Source of the DNA: G965222335 sp965222335
GTDB taxonomy: Bacteria; Pseudomonadota; Gammaproteobacteria; Pseudomonadales; Halieaceae
Direction of reading: 5' to 3'
Assembly: GCA_965222335.1 (NCBI GenBank)
Contig: OZ244944.1
Span: 2,418,001 to 2,482,000 of the forward strand
Length of the DNA: 64,000 nucleotides
In this document: positions 26,355 through 35,429 of the stretch, one piece after another
How the letters are laid out: each line of letters begins with the position of its first letter
Position numbering within the stretch: position 1 is the stretch's first letter
The notes under the pieces: generated by a model
Seen by the model: the letters and a program-made list of their open reading frames with translations, nothing else
Database searches by the model: none
Told to the model about the DNA's origin: nothing
Translations under genes and position numbers: made by a program

Positions 26355-27647
26355 CTACAGCCCCATATCGCTGATGCGGTTGAAGGGGTGGTTCTCGCCC
26401 AGGTCGGCAATGCTGATCTTGTTGGCGAACACCGAGAACGCCAGGTAGGCAGCAAGCCCGTTGGTGCGCACCATCCAGGGTGGCAGGTATCTGGGTCCGG
26501 TTAATGTGCCGTCCGCGAACAGGGGGGCCAGTTGGATGGTGTCCCCGATGGTCATTCTGCCGCTGAAAAAATGCCGGCAAAGCCCCAGGCGTTGATGATG
26601 CATGGCCCAGCGGAAAAAGGTGTGTACCTCCATCAGGCCATGAAGGTAGACAACGTCCTTGGTGAAGGCCGCGCCACCGGTGAGCGGCGCGCCGCGAAAA
26701 ATCCGCATCGCGGAACTGAAGCTCTCCAGCTCGGATTGGCCCAAGTTGATAAAGTATTGAAATACCTCAATGAAGTCGGCGCCATTCAGCGCCATGTCGG
26801 TCGCGACCACCCGCAGGGCGATGCGCTCCATACGGCTGATGTCGATGGCGCCGGTGACCAGTTCCGAAAAGGTGGCCAGGCCCTCCTGCGCCGCGGTGGT
26901 GCGGGGAGCGCCCAGACTCAGGCACTTGAAATGGGGTTGGGCGCGGCCATTGAGTGCGGTGAGGCTGTGCACGAAGGCCTCGTGCTGCAGCAACTGTTCC
27001 AGGTCATACTCGCTGAAGCTGGTACCGCCTCGTAACCGGATCTGGGTGGCACCAGCGGCCGCCTTGGATGCCATGTGCGGGTCGATGACCACCTTCACCA
27101 CGCCTGCCTCGAAAACGTCTTCCAGGCGCTGGGTCAACTCTTCCTTGATCACCTGTGCCGACAGACAGTATTCCGAGTCCGCGAGCTTGCTGTTGCGGTA
27201 GTACTCCTCGCTGATTTCGAGGAAATGCCTGGCCGCGTCCAGGCTGTTGAGGTTGCCGCCCGACAGCGGGTCGCGGGGTCCGCCGTAGAGGTTCAGGGCA
27301 TGCTCTAGCATGTCGGGGGTGCCCGCGCTCTGGAGCAACCTGCACAGGGTCACGTAGGAAGCGGCCGTGTGTCGCAGGAATGTGGACAGCGGATGGTCGT
27401 CGCCCTGCAGGTCACGGCAGATACTGGTCAGTTCCGTGATGTTGTCAGACAGGTCGCCGGTCTCGTACCTGACTTCGGGCAGCCCCGGGCTACCTTTCGC
27501 GAGTGCCGCCAGAAACCGCGTTCGAACCTCGGCCGGCCAGCTCAGGCGGCTGAGGACCTTGATGTTTTTGGCGCAGGCAACGATCCTTCGATCCAGCACC
27601 GACAAGCGCTGGGTGTCCCGGGGAGAGAGAGCGTGTTCGCCGGCCAT
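26355..27647 (-). CDS. DUF1704 'QEGLA motif' metallopeptidase-like protein
   Basis: About 430 residues. The HExxxH zinc-binding motif (QHEAFVH) lies near residue 220 and the name-giving QEGLA follows about 30 residues later, where the Glu is expected to be the third metal ligand. The DUF1704 family is annotated as 'flavohemoglobin expression-modulating' and is related to the metallopeptidases that remove C-terminal tyrosine in eukaryotes (MATCAP group); in bacteria the substrate is unknown. A long in-frame upstream extension exists to 27890, but ATG 27647 has GAGGA eight bases ahead and avoids overlap with the divergent gene. Divergent from the beta-barrel gene, gap about 245 bases. Confidence 0.85.
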   Translation of the reverse strand: MAGEHALSPRDTQRLSVLDRRIVACAKNIKVLSRLSWPAEVRTRFLAALAKGSPGLPEVRYETGDLSDNITELTSICRDLQGDDHPLSTFLRHTAASYVTLCRLLQSAGTPDMLEHALNLYGGPRDPLSGGNLNSLDAARHFLEISEEYYRNSKLADSEYCLSAQVIKEELTQRLEDVFEAGVVKVVIDPHMASKAAAGATQIRLRGGTSFSEYDLEQLLQHEAFVHSLTALNGRAQPHFKCLSLGAPRTTAAQEGLATFSELVTGAIDISRMERIALRVVATDMALNGADFIEVFQYFINLGQSELESFSSAMRIFRGAPLTGGAAFTKDVVYLHGLMEVHTFFRWAMHHQRLGLCRHFFSGRMTIGDTIQLAPLFADGTLTGPRYLPPWMVRTNGLAAYLAFSVFANKISIADLGENHPFNRISDMGL

Positions 27648-27892
27648 CAGGGTGATCCTCGGAATGTATTGGCAGAATCGCGGGTACAGCATAGCTTGGA
27701 CCGCGCAGTCCTGCGCTGCCGCAAACAGAATTTGCCTATTGTATGCCTGGCAGGTCGAAGTCACGATTTGACCAGTGAGCCACTGGTAACGCGTGGCGGG
27801 TGCCGCTATGCTCCTCGTTAGACAATAAGCCGAAAACGATCCCGCATTCGATGCGTGGGCAGAAAAGCGTCGGCGGGACTCAGGGGGCAATT

Positions 27893-29437
27893 ATGGACGC
27901 AGATACGCCGGCGCACCGCCGGGGCACACTGCGCGTGCGTCGCGTCGCACTGGTCGGGGCCGGGCTACTGCCGATCTTGCTGCAGCCGCTTTCTGCGGCA
28001 GCGTCCCTGGTAGACCTGCTCGGCCAGTACGCCAACGACGTGGAATCCTCCGCTGCTATCGCCAACCAGGCTACCTACGAGAGCTTGCTCACGGACAACG
28101 GTGGTCCCTGTGGCGCACGCCAGCGTCTTGGCGCCGGCGAGTGTGGCGGCCAGCTGTTTGAAGTGTTCGCAAGTACCCGGGAACTGGTACACAGCGCCAA
28201 CGAACTCACGGGCCAGGGGCCCACGGAATTTGGTCTGGGTGTGGACCTGAGCGGCCTGGGTACGGCCCTGCGCTGGACCGCGGGGGAAGAGTTCTCGGCC
28301 CAGCAGTCTCTCGGAAACGAATTTGTCAGCAGCCAGCTCTCGGGCCTGGCGGGACGCCTTTCGGCCCTGCGCGGCGGCGCTACCGGCTTCTTTCTCTCGG
28401 GTTTCCCCGCCCATGAGGGCGCCTACGCGAGCAGCGATAGCGGCGCTCCCCAGGGCCTTGGCGCCAGTGCTGATACCCAGCCGCAGATCAGTGAAACCTA
28501 CACCCCATGGGGCGGCTTTCTCAATGGCAGCTACGGCGTTGGCGACAGGGAAGCCACCGGAAATGAAGACGCTTTCGACTTCGATGGTTTTGAACTCACG
28601 CTGGGAGTGGACTATCGGTTTGACAGCCAATGGGTGGCGGGAGTCCTGGGTGGCTACACCGAGCGCGAGGTCGACTTCGAGCCGGTGAATGAGGTCGTGG
28701 TAGACGGCGGGATAACCTCTGATGGTCTCAGCCTGATGGTCTTCGGCCTCTACTACTCGGATGCCTGGTACGTCAGTCTGGCAGCTGGCTACCAGACAAT
28801 GGATTTCGATACCGACCGTGCCATCAAGTATCCCTCGCTGAACCCCGACGTCGCCAGTGTGAATACCCGGACCCTGAGCAGTACCAGTAGCCGCACCTGG
28901 ACCGGTAACGCAACCGTTGGCTATAACTTCCGGCTCGGCGACGCCATCGGTATCGAACCCTACGCCCGGCTCGACTTTGCTGACACCCGGGTCGATGGTT
29001 TCACCGAGCGCGATGTCAACGGTGAAGGCTTCGAACTCCAGGTCGGTGATCAGGACATACCCTCCGTGGAAACCATCGCCGGCTTGCGTTTGCAATACAC
29101 GGCCACGCCGTCCTTCGCCGTGCTGACTCCTTTTCTCACCGCGGAATACCACCACCAGTTCGAGGACGCACCGCGGCGCATTGATGCAATATACCGCCGC
29201 GCGCGCGACCAGCTGGACACCCGGGAAGCGCGCTTCCGGGTGGCTACCGACGCTCAGGATTCGCAGTATCTCGTGTTCTCAGCGGGGGTATCCACGGTAC
29301 TGCGCGGCGGGCAACAGCGAGCTGACAATGGTGAGATCTCCGGTGGCATCCAGGCATTCATTGCCTATCGCTCGGTGCAGGGGCTGCGTTACTACTCCCA
29401 CGATCTGATCAGTGCGGGGCTGCGCTATGAATTCTGA
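27893..29437 (+). CDS. Outer-membrane beta-barrel (autotransporter-type) protein
   Basis: 514 residues. The N-terminus carries an Arg-rich start then a hydrophobic signal stretch (ALVGAGLLPILLQPLSAAA), followed by a roughly 170-residue passenger-like region with two Cys. From about residue 200 a barrel domain of amphipathic strands with alternating aromatics follows (TPWGGFLNGSYGVGDRE, FELTLGVDYRFDSQWVAGV), ending RYEF with the C-terminal Phe expected for BAM-assembled barrels. This fits the autotransporter barrel fold (PF03797). The ATG at 27893 has AGGGGG upstream. Its last 11 bases overlap the next gene, so both products are made together. Confidence 0.8.
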   Translation: MDADTPAHRRGTLRVRRVALVGAGLLPILLQPLSAAASLVDLLGQYANDVESSAAIANQATYESLLTDNGGPCGARQRLGAGECGGQLFEVFASTRELVHSANELTGQGPTEFGLGVDLSGLGTALRWTAGEEFSAQQSLGNEFVSSQLSGLAGRLSALRGGATGFFLSGFPAHEGAYASSDSGAPQGLGASADTQPQISETYTPWGGFLNGSYGVGDREATGNEDAFDFDGFELTLGVDYRFDSQWVAGVLGGYTEREVDFEPVNEVVVDGGITSDGLSLMVFGLYYSDAWYVSLAAGYQTMDFDTDRAIKYPSLNPDVASVNTRTLSSTSSRTWTGNATVGYNFRLGDAIGIEPYARLDFADTRVDGFTERDVNGEGFELQVGDQDIPSVETIAGLRLQYTATPSFAVLTPFLTAEYHHQFEDAPRRIDAIYRRARDQLDTREARFRVATDAQDSQYLVFSAGVSTVLRGGQQRADNGEISGGIQAFIAYRSVQGLRYYSHDLISAGLRYEF

Positions 29438-31793
29438 TTGGCAAGCAGGACGCTGCCTGGCCGGGACGGCGTTGGCAGTGACCTTTACCCTGCTAGCTGC
29501 CTGTGGTGGCGGTGGTGGCAGCGGCGTCGGGTACCAGGATGATGCGGCACCAGAGGCGCGCGCCCAGGCTATCGGCGGGTCGCTGACGACTACCGGGACC
29601 GTGCCCGTCCGCAGCGGCGGTGAACTGCTGCTCACCGGGCAGGACAGCGAGGGCTACGATGACCCCGTGCTGGATTTCCAGTGGCGGCAGGTGGATGATT
29701 CGGGAGTTGAAGCGGTGCTCGTGGAGCGCAGTCTCAACAGCCGCGCACTGGCCGTCCCCCGGGTTGATTCTGCCGTCACCCTCGGCTTCGAATTGATCAT
29801 CACTGATTCCGATGGCAAACAGAGCACCGACAGGGTCAATGTCCGCGTGCTGCCGGTGAATGACGCTGATCTCTTCCTGCGCCTGAAGGTCGACCAATCC
29901 GAGCTCTACCAGTACGCCCTGGTAATCACACCAGAGCCCGGGGAGACAGGCGGCGGGGAGTTCCGGCTCGTGATGGACACCCTGCTGCGCTGGCCCGATC
30001 GCGATGGCAATATCCGTGAGCGCCTGCTTGACTCGGAAACACTCACTGCCAGCTGGCCGCAGGACGCAAACGGCACGAATCCTGCCAATGCCATCCATAA
30101 CCCGGTTGTCTTGCGGACGCTGCCGGAATTCGAGGCAGACGATGTCAACCGGTTTTACGAGACGGAGGGTGATCGCCAGCAGCGCCTGGAGCTTGACGAG
30201 ATTGACGATGCCGAACTGTTCCTGCGCATAGGTCTGTCATCTTTTGATCGCAATGCGCGAATTTACGCACGGCAGCCCGATGGCTCGCTGCGCCAGTTGT
30301 TTGCCACCATTGATGGCGTGGTTGATAGCGGCCTGGTGCCGATTGCCAATCTGCACAGTACAGCCGGGCTCGAGAGCGCCGACAGTGCCAGCAAATATTA
30401 CGCGCTGATCGACGCCCCGGAAACGCTGGAGCAATGGCGCCAGCGCGCCGGTTTCGGACCCTCGCCGGCGACGCAGGAGGGTGTCGCCCACGCCAACTAC
30501 CTCAACAACTACGACCTTGGCTTCGGCCGCGAGATGTACCTGCGCGTGGACAGGGAGTGTGGTGACGTCTACTCATACGTCAACAATTACCCCACCCTGG
30601 AGAATGCCCTGCAGCGGCGCAACCGGTTTGCCACCGTGGCCATGGAATACAGTGCCATCGACGGCAGCTGTCACGGCGAGAAAGTCGTGAAATTTCTGAC
30701 GTATGCACCGGACGAAAGCACCGGCGGCGACGTATTGGCCCGGAGCATGAATTTCGACGGTCGCGGTGAGAAGTTTGTCCCCGGCGTGTGCATTGCCTGT
30801 CACCGCGGTTCGATTCCCGACCTTTCCGCCTATACCGTGGACGAGATCAAAGCCCTCGACGATGCATCGCGTCTCGAGTTGGCCCACATGGAGAGTACCT
30901 TCATACCCTGGGATATGGATGCGCTGCTGTTCGCGGATGACGATCCAGCATTCACCTCGGACTACGACAGGGTTGCTGAATCGGTGCGGGATGCCAATAC
31001 ACGCAGTTCCCTGGCCGCCGCGATACGCGAGTTGAATATGGGGGCGCTGTATACATATCGCAAACGGCCAGAGCGCTTCGCTGCACCGATCCAGCTGGTT
31101 CACGGATGGTATAGCGGTGGCGACGATCCGGCCTGCCTGCCCGGTGGCGGGCAAGCCCTGCCGGCGCGCGTCGACCAGCTTCCCGATGAGCCGTTCGATG
31201 GCAGCTTTGTACCCTGCGGCTGGCGTACAGAACCCGCACTTTACCTTGACGTCTTCGCCAAGTACTGCCGCAGCTGTCATACGCAGACCGATAGTCTCGA
31301 CAAGAATTTCGACCATGCCAGCGAACTGCTGGACAACCCCGCGCTGGTACCCTACGTGTTCGATCAGGGCAGTATGCCCCTGGCACGCCTGACCTATGAC
31401 CGCTTCTGGTCAGATTTCGAGGGTGAGGAAAGTGCCGCCAGGCGCCTGGCAGGTCGCCTGGGCCTCAATCCGGCGCGGCGCCCGGGGCGGCCAATCGCGC
31501 GCTTCGCAATGCGCTTTCGCGACGGCGAAAGTGGAAGCCTGTCAGCGCAACCCGTGCCTGGCGCGGTCGTGGAACTGGACGCCTCCGGTAGTTACTACGC
31601 CGAGCAGGTGAGCTGGGGTGCAAGCTCGGACTGTGAGGCCCCTCCTGCCATTCAGGGCCAATCGCGCCAGCTGGCGGCCTTTGCAGCCGGGGCCGCCGGA
31701 TGTGGCTATGAAGTCACACTGGAGGTGAGCAACGCACGCGGCAGCCACCGCACAACCAGGCAGTTTGTCGTGGGGACGGCTCCGCAGCCCTGA
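29427..31793 (+). CDS. Large lipoprotein with two CxxCH heme-binding motifs
   Basis: 788 residues. A lipobox LAAC near residue 26 and a following Gly-rich linker (GGGGGSG) mark a lipoprotein. Residues about 60-150 resemble an immunoglobulin/PKD-like domain (VLDFQWRQVDDSG, then VTLGFELIITDSDG). Two heme c motifs are present, C455-I-A-C458-H459 and C614-R-S-C617-H618, each followed by hydrophobic segments as in c-type cytochrome domains, and another PKD-like tail ends the protein. The start codon ATG 29427 overlaps the barrel gene. Heme attachment would require the Ccm system. The combination is not a family I recognise; function is inferred only as electron transfer or redox sensing at the outer membrane. 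Confidence 0.78.
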   Translation: MNSDWQAGRCLAGTALAVTFTLLAACGGGGGSGVGYQDDAAPEARAQAIGGSLTTTGTVPVRSGGELLLTGQDSEGYDDPVLDFQWRQVDDSGVEAVLVERSLNSRALAVPRVDSAVTLGFELIITDSDGKQSTDRVNVRVLPVNDADLFLRLKVDQSELYQYALVITPEPGETGGGEFRLVMDTLLRWPDRDGNIRERLLDSETLTASWPQDANGTNPANAIHNPVVLRTLPEFEADDVNRFYETEGDRQQRLELDEIDDAELFLRIGLSSFDRNARIYARQPDGSLRQLFATIDGVVDSGLVPIANLHSTAGLESADSASKYYALIDAPETLEQWRQRAGFGPSPATQEGVAHANYLNNYDLGFGREMYLRVDRECGDVYSYVNNYPTLENALQRRNRFATVAMEYSAIDGSCHGEKVVKFLTYAPDESTGGDVLARSMNFDGRGEKFVPGVCIACHRGSIPDLSAYTVDEIKALDDASRLELAHMESTFIPWDMDALLFADDDPAFTSDYDRVAESVRDANTRSSLAAAIRELNMGALYTYRKRPERFAAPIQLVHGWYSGGDDPACLPGGGQALPARVDQLPDEPFDGSFVPCGWRTEPALYLDVFAKYCRSCHTQTDSLDKNFDHASELLDNPALVPYVFDQGSMPLARLTYDRFWSDFEGEESAARRLAGRLGLNPARRPGRPIARFAMRFRDGESGSLSAQPVPGAVVELDASGSYYAEQVSWGASSDCEAPPAIQGQSRQLAAFAAGAAGCGYEVTLEVSNARGSHRTTRQFVVGTAPQP

Positions 31794-31836
31794 CCGAGTT
31801 TGCAGGCCAGGCACTCGCTCCTTAGCCCCGAGTTGA

Positions 31837-32277
31837 CTACATGCGCCTGTCATTCAGGGGCAGGCTCATCCAGATGGAATCGTCTGCTTCAAAGCCCGCT
31901 CTCTGGTAAAACCGCCGGGCTCTCGTATTGTGTGTCTCGGTCTCGAGAAAGACGATGTTCGCCCCCCTGGCCCTGCAGTCCTCAAGGATACCCTTGAGCG
32001 CCCGGGCGCCCATGCCCTGTCCCCGCGATCGCAGATAGATCTCGTCGATCAGCGCCTCAAGACCGCCGGACTCGAGGCTGTAACCCCAGGTGATGACCGC
32101 GTACCCGTTCGTCGGCTCGCCTATCAGCCAGACAAGGCCGTGATCGTCACTGTGCAGCAGGGCGGGCAGACAGCGCAGTATTCGCGGCTCATCGAAATGG
32201 TGCCCATCGATGGCGCAGAACTCCCTGATCAGCTCAAGCAGTTCGGGCAGGTCTTCGATGGTTGCGCGTCTAAGAAT
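31837..32277 (-). CDS. GNAT family N-acetyltransferase with no standard start codon
   Basis: The frame encodes a 146-residue GNAT-like protein: LRRATIEDLPELLELIREF at the start, DEIYLRSRGQGMGARALKGI as the acetyl-CoA-binding motif A (Q/RGxGxG/A), and NTRARRFYQRAGFEADDSIW as motif B. Upstream of the first conserved residues the frame has a TAA and no ATG, GTG or TTG. The best initiator in frame is ATT at 32275-32277, preceded by GGTGATC, a seven-base match to the anti-Shine-Dalgarno sequence. The only nearby ATG, at 32288, is out of frame by one base, so a frameshift (or sequencing error) is the alternative. The gene lies 62 bases after the SDR gene in the same direction. Confidence 0.65.
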   Translation of the reverse strand: MLRRATIEDLPELLELIREFCAIDGHHFDEPRILRCLPALLHSDDHGLVWLIGEPTNGYAVITWGYSLESGGLEALIDEIYLRSRGQGMGARALKGILEDCRARGANIVFLETETHNTRARRFYQRAGFEADDSIWMSLPLNDRRM

Positions 32278-32339
32278 GAGATCACCATGGGTGGTTTAGC
32301 GGGAGGGCACGGCCTGGCTTTGTGTAACACGATCCCGCT

Positions 32340-33011
32340 TTAGCCTGTTGGCATGATCGCGATTTCCCGGATTGACGCACTGGCGCGCTGATTGAGGGCG
32401 TAGACCACGGCGTCCGCCACGTCTTCGGGTTTGATCTTGTTCGGTTTCGGTTCAGAGAAGAAAGGTGTGTCCACCATCCCTGGCGCGATCACCGTACACC
32501 TGCCGCCCCACTCCCGCATCTCATCCGCGATATTGCCGGCGTAGCCGTGCACGAACCACTTGGTCGCGCCATAGATGGAGCCCTTGATGTGAGTGCGTCC
32601 GGCGGCCGAGCCGGTCAGAAGCAGGTGCCCTTTGGACTTGCGCAGCTCGGGGAGGGTAACCCTTGCCGTGTAGAGCAGCGCCATGATGTTGAGGTCAACC
32701 AGGCGCCGCCACTCATCGGGGTCACCCGCCTCTGTACCGGGCTTGTCGACACCGGTGCCGGCGTTGGCGAAGGCCGCGTCAAGGGCACCGAAGCGGTCGA
32801 GGGTTGCCGAGACGGCCGCTTCCTGCGCGGCAAGCTCGGTCGCGTCACCCGGCAGGGCCAACGCAGCGTCGCCAAGTTCCTGTTCCAGGGCCCTGAGCTT
32901 GTCCTCGGAACGTGCCATCATCGCCACGTTCCAGCCAGCGGCTACTGCTGCGCGCGCCGTTGCTGCGCCAATGCCTGAAGAGGCGCCGGTGATAAAGATC
33001 GTCCTGGCCAT
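32340..33011 (-). CDS. Classical short-chain dehydrogenase/reductase
   Basis: 223 residues. All SDR hallmarks are visible: IFITGASSGIGAATARAAV (TGxxxGIG cofactor motif), FANAGTG (NAG-type), LLTGSAAG with the catalytic Ser, and Y-G-A-T-K as the YxxxK pair. The Ala/Arg following the second strand (MARSEDK) suggests preference for NADP(H), as in many YdfG-like enzymes, but the substrate is not predictable. The start is 15 bases beyond the stop of the upstream glutamine-amidotransferase-like gene, so these two and the acetyltransferase form one minus-strand unit. Confidence 0.88.
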   Translation of the reverse strand: MARTIFITGASSGIGAATARAAVAAGWNVAMMARSEDKLRALEQELGDAALALPGDATELAAQEAAVSATLDRFGALDAAFANAGTGVDKPGTEAGDPDEWRRLVDLNIMALLYTARVTLPELRKSKGHLLLTGSAAGRTHIKGSIYGATKWFVHGYAGNIADEMREWGGRCTVIAPGMVDTPFFSEPKPNKIKPEDVADAVVYALNQRASASIREIAIMPTG

Positions 33012-33026
33012 AATGGGGTCTCCTTT

Positions 33027-33767
33027 TCATCTGCGATAGCGTTCTACGAAGCGTTTGAGTATCTCGTTGCTCTCCGGCACTGGCTGCGCCGAGACAGCCG
33101 CGATCAGTGTGTCAGCATCCTCCGGCGGAAAATACCCATGGTGCCTGTAAACATTGATCCGCAGGACAAACCCTGCGGCGTCCGCCTCCGGATGAAACTG
33201 CGTGGCGTAAATATTCGTTTTCAGGCGAAACATTTGCACAGGGCAATTTTCGCCGCTGGCAAGCAGGGTCGCCCCCAGGGGTACCTCGTCGCAGGCCTCT
33301 TTGTGGCCGAGGAGTACGGTAAAGCGATCGGGAAAGCCGGCCAGCAGGGGGTCGGTCTTGCCTGCCTCTGTCAGCGTAATGCTGGCCGCCCCGACAGGTT
33401 CGCCGAAGCGGCGGGAAATACTTGCGCCGCAGTAGGCGCCGAGCAGGCCATTGCCGGAGCAGCAGCCCAGGAAAGGGAAATCCCGTGCGTCGACTTCGGC
33501 CAGCAGCCGCCTGAAGTCGTTCTCGATCTGCTGCTGGATACTGGACTTGGCTTCTTCCGGTGTGCTGACGTCAAATGGACTCCCGCCGACGATAATCCCC
33601 GAGTACTTGTCCAGATCGAGCTGCGGTAAGCCTGCAATTTCCGCACGAACACGCACTACCTCCGAGTCTGCCAGGCCCCCGTGCTGCTGCAGGGCGCGAA
33701 GCTCCTCGTCGGCGACCTCAGTCTCAGGTCGAAGCTGAATGATCAGGAAGGGTCTGCTCAAGCTCAA
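33027..33767 (-). CDS. Class I glutamine amidotransferase-like protein
   Basis: 246 residues with a GATase1 fold. The nucleophile elbow reads FLGCCSGNGLLGAYCG near residue 98, where the second Cys would be catalytic, and the His-Glu pair is in ATQFHPEADAAGF near residue 192. The usual elbow has Gln after the Gly (GxCxGxQ) but here it is Asn-Gly-Leu, so glutaminase activity should be regarded as likely but not certain. Stand-alone members of this type often act on glutathione derivatives or gamma-glutamyl compounds. It is the first gene of the SDR/acetyltransferase group. Confidence 0.8.
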   Translation of the reverse strand: MSLSRPFLIIQLRPETEVADEELRALQQHGGLADSEVVRVRAEIAGLPQLDLDKYSGIIVGGSPFDVSTPEEAKSSIQQQIENDFRRLLAEVDARDFPFLGCCSGNGLLGAYCGASISRRFGEPVGAASITLTEAGKTDPLLAGFPDRFTVLLGHKEACDEVPLGATLLASGENCPVQMFRLKTNIYATQFHPEADAAGFVLRINVYRHHGYFPPEDADTLIAAVSAQPVPESNEILKRFVERYRR

Positions 33768-33852
33768 GTGCAGGAGGTCCAGGGCGCGTCGTCACTAAGG
33801 GTTGACAACGAAGAGGGCCCTCAATGAGGACCCACGTTTCATAGTGAAAGGC

Positions 33853-34116
33853 CTAGACCTTCAGGCTTTCGAGGATTTCATTGAGGCGGTCTTCCCCGGC
33901 GCTCTTCGCTTCGCTGAGCCTCGACTGGGCTTCTTCAATCCTGCCGTGAATCTCTTCGATATTGGCTTTCACCTCAGATTGAATGTCGGCCCTGGCCTTC
34001 TCGCTTTCAGCGGCGGCCATTTCCTTGTCTGCCTTCGCCTGCTCTTCCTCGATTTGCTTGTTCCACTGCTCGATTTTGCTTTCTACTGCCTGGCTGACAG
34101 AGTCAAATAAAGACAT
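33853..34116 (-). CDS. Small coiled-coil protein
   Basis: 87 residues, almost entirely charged heptad-like sequence (QIEEEQAKADKEMAAAESEKAR and IEEIHGRIEEAQSRLSEAKS), predicted as a long coiled coil with no membrane segment. No family is recognised. GGGAG lies five bases upstream of the ATG at 34116. A weak hairpin (GGGTCCTC/GAGGGCCC) follows the gene on the minus strand at about 33815-33833 and may end its transcript. Likely a structural or chaperone-like small protein; this is a guess. Confidence 0.6.
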   Translation of the reverse strand: MSLFDSVSQAVESKIEQWNKQIEEEQAKADKEMAAAESEKARADIQSEVKANIEEIHGRIEEAQSRLSEAKSAGEDRLNEILESLKV

Positions 34117-34218
34117 GGGCGTTCTCCCTTGGCAGGTGTTACGGTCTGGTTACAGACCCGCAGATTTCATTGGGGATTAGTAAACCATACTACAGTGAGT
34201 CGTTTACTGGATACGGTT

Positions 34219-34710
34219 TTATCGACCCACCGACAAAGCGCCGGGTAGCTGCGGGTTGCAGGCGGCCGTGATGGCGTCTTCAGGCGGTGTTTCATCCAGC
34301 CCCAAATCGCTGTACAGAGTCTCCAGGTCCCTGATGCTCTGGCAAGCCTCGTAGAGCTCATAGGCTGTCCCGCCGATCAATACAGCAATGCCCAGGTAGG
34401 GGATGGCCTCGCCGGGGATGGCAGCGACGCTGCGGGTGGCCACGCGTTTGGTGCGAAGGCTCAGGCGGTTGCCAAACCTTTTTACGGCGGTCTTGCGCTT
34501 CACGGCGACAGCCTTCTGCTGCCTGATAACCGTGTCCCTGGCGCTTAATCGCTGACTCATGACGTCCGCCACGGTCCGGATACCAAGGGCGGTACCCATC
34601 ACGCCCGACAGTGCTGCGTTAAAGGCGACGCTGGTAAGGGTCAGTACGTTGGTGGTGATGAGCGCCAGGAACAGGCCCGTCAGGCTCAGGCGACGTATCC
34701 AGGTCAACAT
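34219..34710 (-). CDS. Small membrane protein of unknown function
   Basis: 163 residues with a hydrophobic segment near residues 8-35 (LSLTGLFLALITTNVLTLTSV), a basic middle region (VKRKTAVKRFGNRLSLRTKR) and a second hydrophobic segment near 100-120 (AIPYLGIAVLIGGTAYEL). This is a two-helix inner-membrane protein with a positively charged loop facing the cytoplasm. No domain is recognised. Start 34710 has GGAG upstream. It is separated from its neighbours by more than 50 bases on each side. Confidence 0.55.
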   Translation of the reverse strand: MLTWIRRLSLTGLFLALITTNVLTLTSVAFNAALSGVMGTALGIRTVADVMSQRLSARDTVIRQQKAVAVKRKTAVKRFGNRLSLRTKRVATRSVAAIPGEAIPYLGIAVLIGGTAYELYEACQSIRDLETLYSDLGLDETPPEDAITAACNPQLPGALSVGR

Positions 34711-34768
34711 GGCTGGTTCTCCTTCGCGGTAAGCACAGGATGCACCAGTTTCATCCGCCCGCCGAGTC

Positions 34769-35419
34769 TTATTCCTTGTGCTTCGACTCTGGTTCTAGCG
34801 TGGGCACTGTCCAGCCAACAATGGATCGCGTCGATTTTCCGGGCTGCTGCTTGCCTCCCTGGGCTTTCAGGTGTTCGAAACGGAACGGTGACTGTGCCTG
34901 CTCCATTTCAGTCACCGAGGATACGCGGCTGCCACCACTTTTTCCCCACCCTTTGGCATAGTCCACCAGTTGATGTTCGGTGATGCAGCGATTGCGGCGG
35001 AACTTCCAATGGCCGTTCTCGCGTATGTACTCGTACTCCAGCGTGGCGATATTCCACGCCGGCTCCTGGGTGTCCGGGTTGATCAACAGGGTCAGGAGGA
35101 ACCAGCGGCCCTCGGCATGATCACCATCAACGCTGATTACCGGGTTGCCCAACATGTCAAAGGCCCAACCGCCCGCCTGCTCGAACTGGGGCATGAATTC
35201 GGTGTAGAAGCTCTCGATGTCGGCCTTGGTATGGAGGTAGCCCAGCATGCCGTGGTCATAGCTCGCGTCTTCGCTAAAGCACTCGACCACGTCGTCCCAG
35301 CGCGCATCGTGCATACCCTGCATATAGCGGTGGGTCAGGTCGCGGATGGCTTCCTGGTCCTCAATGATTTGGACCCTGGCCTTGAGTAGATTCAATTCCT
35401 GGCGCAGATCATCGCTCAT
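34769..35419 (-). CDS. NTF2-like/SnoaL family protein
   Basis: 216 residues. The N-terminal 150 form an NTF2-like (SnoaL_4) domain: a helical stretch EAIRDLTHRYMQGMHDARWDDVVECF, then the curved beta sheet with GWAFDMLGNPVISVDGDHAEGRW and WKFRRNRCITEHQLVDY. The last about 60 residues are poorly conserved and rich in charged residues. Such proteins bind small molecules or act as isomerases/dehydratases in catabolism. The start is 10 bases from the stop of the upstream NTF2-like gene, so the two are co-translated. Confidence 0.78.
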   Translation of the reverse strand: MSDDLRQELNLLKARVQIIEDQEAIRDLTHRYMQGMHDARWDDVVECFSEDASYDHGMLGYLHTKADIESFYTEFMPQFEQAGGWAFDMLGNPVISVDGDHAEGRWFLLTLLINPDTQEPAWNIATLEYEYIRENGHWKFRRNRCITEHQLVDYAKGWGKSGGSRVSSVTEMEQAQSPFRFEHLKAQGGKQQPGKSTRSIVGWTVPTLEPESKHKE

Positions 35420-35429
35420 AAGCTGCTCC

